Below, piece after piece: positions 59,817 through 64,000 of a DNA stretch of 64,000 bases; position 1 is the first letter of the stretch; each line of letters opens with the position of its first letter. Both the position numbers and the translations under genes were made by a program. The DNA lies in assembly GCA_900545335.1 (NCBI GenBank), contig UQYP01000004.1, positions 62,001-126,000 of the forward strand. Direction: 5' to 3'. This DNA is from an uncultured Sutterella sp. (lineage in GTDB: Bacteria > Pseudomonadota > Gammaproteobacteria > Burkholderiales > Burkholderiaceae_F). A model generated the notes under the pieces. It was not told the origin of the DNA and did no database searches. It worked only from the letters and a program-made list of their open reading frames with translations.

Positions 59817-61862
59817 TTAATTGTCTTTCGTTCCGCAGGCCCTTTCATTGAGCTGCCAGAAATCCAGCTGGCGGTATGCTCTAATGCGGATTTTCTCTTC
59901 TTCAGTAGCCTCGCGCATCTTTCGGTAATCAGTCATAAAGTCTGTTTTTTCATCAGCCCAGGGATAAAAAAGAATCGGTCCCTGAAGCGTATAGACGCCT
60001 TTGTCATTCATCCAAAGAGAAATGTTATATCCGAAAGCCTGCTCGGGGTTGTCCACCGGAGCAAGCATATTTCTGCCGCCCACGGTGCGGTAATCGGCTC
60101 CCGACAAACTCAAAGCATAGAGCGTCGGGAAAATGTCCTTGTGAGAACCCACGCGCTTGGGATCAAAATGAATGTCAACGGCATTTTCAACATCCTTTGA
60201 GGCCCAAACGTAGAAAGGAATGGCAACGTCTTTAAAGGGACCGTCCTGAAGCAAAGGCTTCATGCCGAGCATTCGGTGATCAGCCGTTGCCGCCACGACC
60301 ATCGCACGATTGTCAATGCATTTAAGCTTGGAAATCGTCTGCCCCAATGCGTCGGCACTCGACTGGTATGTCTGCATAATCGTGAGCAGCGACTCATCAT
60401 AGTCTTCGTGGTGGTAGTGCTGATTAATCACCGCCGGTACTTCCAGAGGTTTGGGCGTATAACCTTCCGGCACATGATAAGGCGGGTGGTTGGAGGTTGA
60501 AAGCACAACCACGAAAACGGGTTCTTTGGCTTTTTTAACGAGTTCAGCAGCAAAGTCAAAAGCATAGTGATCAGCCACGCCCCACTCAGTGGTGCTCGTT
60601 AATTGAAAGTGATCCATTAAGTGCGTCTGATCATAGACTTCATCGACATACTGAGTGGGCAGATATTCGTCCATCTTTTCCCAGGCTGTCGTGCCGGAAG
60701 TAATAAAGACAGTTCTGTAACCCTGCTTTTTATAGACCTCAAAAGGTGTGCCCGGAAGACTCACGTTGCGAATGGAAGACGTGCTTATTTGGGAGACGGG
60801 ACTTAAAAAGAGCAGTTGCGCCACTGATTGAATGGTATGCAGATCAGCTGAGGTAAAGCGCTTAAAAACATAATCGGACTTAAAGTGATTACGTAAAGCG
60901 CCCATGAGATCGACTTTACCGGGGACGTCGTAGCTCATCATATTAAAGCCCATGCTTTCCATGATGAAAAAGACGACATTGGGTTTCATGGCGGCAAGCG
61001 TCCGGTTGACCGGAGTCGTTTGAGTGAGAGCGCCGATATTGGCCTGCTGCATTAATTTTTCACCTCGCGAAAGCGACACGGGCTCAAACTTCATCGAACG
61101 CTTGCGATCCTGATTGGCGTAGTAAAGGGCCATCGGAGCATTTAAGACAAGCTCGTTGATTTGTTTAACCACAGAAACCTGAGCGTTGTTTCTCCGAAGG
61201 GGATAACGCGATGTGAGAGACCCGCGGGCGAGAAACACAAAGGCAATGATCCCGACAACGATTAAAGCGACTGCTTTAATGGCAGAAAGATTATCCCAGA
61301 GAGCAGAACGGCTCATTGCGTTAAAGAGCTTTACCCATACCCAAGTCATTAAAACAGTCACGGCAATCACTGCAATCGAATTGGAGATAATGGGGTAGTC
61401 CTGCCAGACCGTAGTCATCACGGCCTGAGGCTCTTCGTGCAGGAAATTGAAAACAAAAATGTCGATCGCAGTGTGAAATGTTCTGATGTAGTGGAAGTTG
61501 CAGACCGATAAAAGCGCCACAATAAAGAAGGCAAAAGCACTCCAAACGGTTATCGATTTCACAAGAACTTTCCAGGTGCCTTTAAAGTAAAAAAGCGCAA
61601 GCGAAAGCAGCAGGGGAATGATCGCCAGGGTTGTTCCGGTTCTGGCATCAAAGCGAAGACCTAGCAGGCGCATGCGCCAGACGTCATCGCTTTGAATCAT
61701 TTCTTTAGGGACTTCAGCTACGACCAACAACCAATAATAAAGTTCACGGATTGCTGCCAGAAAAACGATGGCAATGGCCGCTAAAGTAAAGCATTGAATG
61801 AAGACTAAAAGAAACCGGCCCAAAGTCTTTTGGGGTCGCGCAATGTCAGGAAAGAAAGCCAT
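59817..61862 (-). CDS. LTA synthase/MdoB-like phosphoglycerol transferase (sulfatase family)
   Basis: A 681-residue membrane enzyme: about five N-terminal helices (residues 1-235), a periplasmic linker, and a sulfatase/alkaline phosphatase-type catalytic domain from about 290 (NVVFFIMESMGFNMMSYD, VVLSTSNHPPYHVP, VVAATADHRMLG metal site). Family members transfer phosphoglycerol from phosphatidylglycerol, either to membrane-derived oligosaccharides or to teichoic acid polymers, or modify other envelope glycans. Substrate here is unknown. Lies downstream of a 281-residue paralogue of its own membrane half on the same strand. Confidence 0.85.
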   Translation of the reverse strand: MAFFPDIARPQKTLGRFLLVFIQCFTLAAIAIVFLAAIRELYYWLLVVAEVPKEMIQSDDVWRMRLLGLRFDARTGTTLAIIPLLLSLALFYFKGTWKVLVKSITVWSAFAFFIVALLSVCNFHYIRTFHTAIDIFVFNFLHEEPQAVMTTVWQDYPIISNSIAVIAVTVLMTWVWVKLFNAMSRSALWDNLSAIKAVALIVVGIIAFVFLARGSLTSRYPLRRNNAQVSVVKQINELVLNAPMALYYANQDRKRSMKFEPVSLSRGEKLMQQANIGALTQTTPVNRTLAAMKPNVVFFIMESMGFNMMSYDVPGKVDLMGALRNHFKSDYVFKRFTSADLHTIQSVAQLLFLSPVSQISTSSIRNVSLPGTPFEVYKKQGYRTVFITSGTTAWEKMDEYLPTQYVDEVYDQTHLMDHFQLTSTTEWGVADHYAFDFAAELVKKAKEPVFVVVLSTSNHPPYHVPEGYTPKPLEVPAVINQHYHHEDYDESLLTIMQTYQSSADALGQTISKLKCIDNRAMVVAATADHRMLGMKPLLQDGPFKDVAIPFYVWASKDVENAVDIHFDPKRVGSHKDIFPTLYALSLSGADYRTVGGRNMLAPVDNPEQAFGYNISLWMNDKGVYTLQGPILFYPWADEKTDFMTDYRKMREATEEEKIRIRAYRQLDFWQLNERACGTKDN

Positions 61863-61915
61863 TTTTTTAAGCGTTTATCGTTAACCGAACTATTTTAGCA
61901 AGGATTAAAAACCCA

Positions 61916-61953
61916 AAAAGAAACCCGCCTCAAGTGATTTATGAAGCGGGTTT
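61916..61953 (-). terminator. Terminator after the membrane-only paralogue
   Basis: On the minus strand, stem AAACCCGCTTCA/TGAGGCGGGTTT (12 bp, one G-U) followed by CTTTTT. It shows the shorter gene is a separate transcript that ends 5 bp after its own stop. Confidence 0.85.
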
Positions 61954-61957
61954 GATT

Positions 61958-62803
61958 TTACTTTTGAGGCTTGTTCTGATTTGTCTGAGCAAGCATCGCA
62001 TGGCTGTCTGAGTAGAAAATGCTCATCGGAGCATTCATCACCAGAAAGTTCACTGTCGGAATCTCACTGATGCGGGCGTGTTTGGGGGTTAGCGGGTCGC
62101 TCGTTGTAATCGGCGACTGCACTGAAGTCCACATCAAACCGAAAAAGCATGTGAGGCACAGCAGCCAATTAATCCAGTTCTCATTTTTCCAAATCCCCGA
62201 AGTACTGAAAATGGTTGTAATGCGATGCCACAATCCTAAAAAAAGACCGCAGGCAACAACCGTGATCAGAAAATCAAAAAAGATCGGGAAGTTTGCACTG
62301 TAAGCACAGAGGTGACTGAAGGGGGCAGTCAGAAAAGCATCGACCTGCGCAGCCGATAGCGGCATACCGGTTGCACCCAACGTATGAATATTGGCAATCG
62401 TTGTAACCGTGAGGTAAATCGCGCAGAGCGTAAACCACGTCCCCAGAATTTTCAGGCACAGTCTGAAAAAAGCCGGTCCTAAAAATCCGAAAAGAGAGAC
62501 CAAAACGCCGGGCAGCATCATGTAGTAGGCAAACTGTGCGTCAAAGCGAAGGCCCACTGCCCAAATATCGATGTATTCGTCACGATGAACAACGGCATCT
62601 AGTGGTGTCTGCGTGATAAAGAGATCGATGTAGAACTCTCTGAAAATGAAGTTCAGTACGCAAATGAGCAGAGCAAAGATAGCCATACTCATCAATAAAA
62701 CGAGGATTCTGGCAAAAGGATGCTCAGGGCAGTCAACCGGTGCCAGTGCTTTGATCACTCGAGTCGGTGTATTTTGTTGTTTTCTGTAATCTTTAAATCG
62801 CAT
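61958..62803 (-). CDS. Membrane-domain-only paralogue of the phosphoglycerol transferase
   Basis: A 281-residue integral membrane protein with about five helices. It corresponds to the N-terminal 260 residues of the neighbouring 681-residue transferase: both have LGLRFDA near residue 70-90, an SP/PLTxxxxRIS-like stretch after the last helix, and the segment NFLVMNAPMSIFYSD versus LVLNAPMALYYANQ. It ends shortly after that block, before any sulfatase domain. Its own terminator follows directly, so it is not a fragment of a longer reading frame. It may be a truncated relic or a membrane partner. Confidence 0.8.
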   Translation of the reverse strand: MRFKDYRKQQNTPTRVIKALAPVDCPEHPFARILVLLMSMAIFALLICVLNFIFREFYIDLFITQTPLDAVVHRDEYIDIWAVGLRFDAQFAYYMMLPGVLVSLFGFLGPAFFRLCLKILGTWFTLCAIYLTVTTIANIHTLGATGMPLSAAQVDAFLTAPFSHLCAYSANFPIFFDFLITVVACGLFLGLWHRITTIFSTSGIWKNENWINWLLCLTCFFGLMWTSVQSPITTSDPLTPKHARISEIPTVNFLVMNAPMSIFYSDSHAMLAQTNQNKPQK

Positions 62804-62817
62804 GATTGATCTTTTCT

Positions 62818-64000
62818 TTAAACGACAGCCTCAATGGCTTCGGACAACTCAAGCCACTTTGCTTCGAGCTCTTCGACCTGAACGCTCAGTTCGCCCCGGC
62901 GTTTCAATGCCTGTGCCACTTCATCCTGATCGCCTTGGGTGTAAAAGTCAGTATCGGCTAATTTAGCATCGAGCGCCTTGAGTTCTGCACTTAAGGGATC
63001 GAGCTTTTTTTCCACCGCAGCGAGTTCTTTTTGCAAAGGCTTTTTAAGGTTGGCAATGCGCTGGCGCTCAAGAGCGGCCTGCTGGCGAGCCTCCTTTTTA
63101 TTAACCGAAGGTGCATTCGCTTCGCTTTTTGCCTTGTCCGCAGCCAAACTGGCTTTGCGGGACTCAAGCACGAGTTTTGCGTAGTCGTCCAAGTCGCCGT
63201 CAAATTCAGAAACCTCTCCTTCATGCACGAGAAGCAGTCTTTCCGTGGTTGCCGCCAATAAGTGTCTGTCGTGAGAAACAAGAAGCACCGACCCCTCGAA
63301 AGAGGAAAGGGCCATGGTGAGCGCTTCGCGCGTTTGCATATCGAGGTGGTTGGTCGGTTCGTCCAGGACAATTAAATTGGGTTTGTCCCAAGCCAAAAGG
63401 GCCAAAGCCAGGCGGGCCTTCTCGCCGCCCGAGAAAGGTTTGACGGGAGCATTGACCATATCGCCGCTGAAACGGAAACGCCCTAAAAAGTCGCGCAAAA
63501 CCTGCTCACGCTCTTCAGGTGCTTTTCTTCTTAAGTGCTGCAGCGGCGACTCGTCCTCGCGCAATTGCTCAAGCTGATGTTGGGCAAAGTAGCCGATTTG
63601 CAGCCCTTGACCGAAGCGGAATTCGCCTGCCATCGGGGTAAGTTCCTTGCAAATCCCTTTAATCAGAGTGGATTTGCCGGCACCGTTGACGCCTAAAACA
63701 CCGATTCGCTCGCCCGCTCGGATAGAAAATTTCACGCCTCGCAAAATCGGTTTTGCACTGTAGCCTAAGCTCACTTCCTGGGCTTCCACCAGATGCTCAG
63801 GCAGACGCTCGGGTTTTAAAAATTCAAAACGCCACTCGCGAGTAGCTCTTACAGGCTCAACAGCCTGAAGGCGCTCAAGCATTTTGATGCGTGACTGAGC
63901 CTGACGGGCTTTACTGGCTTTATAACGGAAACGGTCAATGAAGCTTTGAAGGTGAGCGCTTTCTTTCTCATAGGCTCTGGCAGCCGCGTCCTGAGCTCTG
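62818..64000 (-). CDS. ABC-F family ATPase (Uup/YheS-like), N-terminal part missing
   Basis: The C-terminal half of an ABC-F protein, cut by the right edge. ABC-F proteins act on ribosomes (translation factors or antibiotic protection). Visible: the ABC-F linker (FRYKASKARQAQSRIKMLERLQ), then the second ABC domain with Walker A GVNGAGKST, signature FSGGEKARLAL, Walker B LIVLDEPTNHLD, and a C-terminal coiled-coil tail (KKPLQKELAAVEKKLDPLSAEL), as in YheS. No membrane domain. Which ABC-F subgroup cannot be settled from this half, though YheS-like is likely. Confidence 0.9.
   Translation of the reverse strand, partial: RAQDAAARAYEKESAHLQSFIDRFRYKASKARQAQSRIKMLERLQAVEPVRATREWRFEFLKPERLPEHLVEAQEVSLGYSAKPILRGVKFSIRAGERIGVLGVNGAGKSTLIKGICKELTPMAGEFRFGQGLQIGYFAQHQLEQLREDESPLQHLRRKAPEEREQVLRDFLGRFRFSGDMVNAPVKPFSGGEKARLALALLAWDKPNLIVLDEPTNHLDMQTREALTMALSSFEGSVLLVSHDRHLLAATTERLLLVHEGEVSEFDGDLDDYAKLVLESRKASLAADKAKSEANAPSVNKKEARQQAALERQRIANLKKPLQKELAAVEKKLDPLSAELKALDAKLADTDFYTQGDQDEVAQALKRRGELSVQVEELEAKWLELSEAIEAVV

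Overview
The window reads as the chromosome of a betaproteobacterium. The gene orders hisS-yfgM-bamB-der-hfq-hflX, hflK-hflC-purA, smc-zipA-ligA, glnD/map/rpsB and rpsB-tsf-pyrH-frr-uppS-cdsA-dxr-rseP-bamA-skp-lpxD-fabZ-lpxA-lpxB-rnhB are typical of Burkholderiales. The protein style, the iadA/yjiG/yjiH peptide genes, the Tat-exported redox proteins and the many nutrient transporters suggest a gut member of the Sutterellaceae (Parasutterella-like). That placement is inference from gene content, not from a database match.

Layout. 1-5208: 3' end of hisS, then yfgM, bamB, der, hfq and hflX, a housekeeping block. 5217-6793: an IS1202/ISNCY-type insertion sequence, with an 18-bp target duplication over the hflX stop codon, iterated ends, and a transposase broken by one in-frame stop. 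6853-7645: tRNA-Ala(CGC) and a diverged second copy of its 3' end plus terminator about 600 bp downstream, which looks like a former attachment site or a local duplication. 7669-19934: an accessory region that separates hflX from hflK. It holds a Tat amidohydrolase, an exported phosphatidylserine-decarboxylase-like protein, a three-gene redox unit (SUMF1-domain lipoprotein, Tat flavodoxin, di-heme-like DUF4405 membrane protein), putP, a Na/phosphate symporter, and a peptide-scavenging cluster (iadA, M20 peptidase, yjiG, yjiH). 20242-26542: hflK, hflC and a DUF2065 gene, then queF and an arginase-family gene on the other strand where hisZ often lies, then purA and a phosphoribosyltransferase.

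26712-36524: TRIC channel, smc, a YczE-type membrane protein, zipA, ligA, a methylthioinosine-phosphorylase-like gene and a PepSY-like secreted protein. 36564-41350: glnD, an orphan fabF and map. 41351-57097: the translation, isoprenoid, envelope and lipid A supercluster, starting with an rpsB leader that can fold as an H-type pseudoknot over a terminator-like hairpin. It encodes S2, EF-Ts, UMP kinase, ribosome recycling factor, undecaprenyl-PP synthase, CDP-DAG synthase, DXP reductoisomerase, RseP, BamA, Skp, LpxD, FabZ, LpxA, LpxB, RNase HII and a SpoU methyltransferase. 57130-58289: three small, poorly characterised genes. 58406-59752: an AAA/DUF4143 ATPase preceded by four 23-bp tandem iterons. 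59817-64000 (minus strand): an LTA-synthase/MdoB-like phosphoglycerol transferase, a paralogue consisting only of its membrane half, and an ABC-F ATPase that runs off the end.

Together the core genes cover translation, chromosome segregation, outer membrane biogenesis (BamA, BamB, Skp, RseP) and lipid A synthesis (LpxA, B, D, FabZ). The most unusual material is the split hflX/hflKC island, the exported flavodoxin/DUF4405 unit, the rpsB leader, the 23-bp iterons, and the paired full-length and membrane-only transferase genes.
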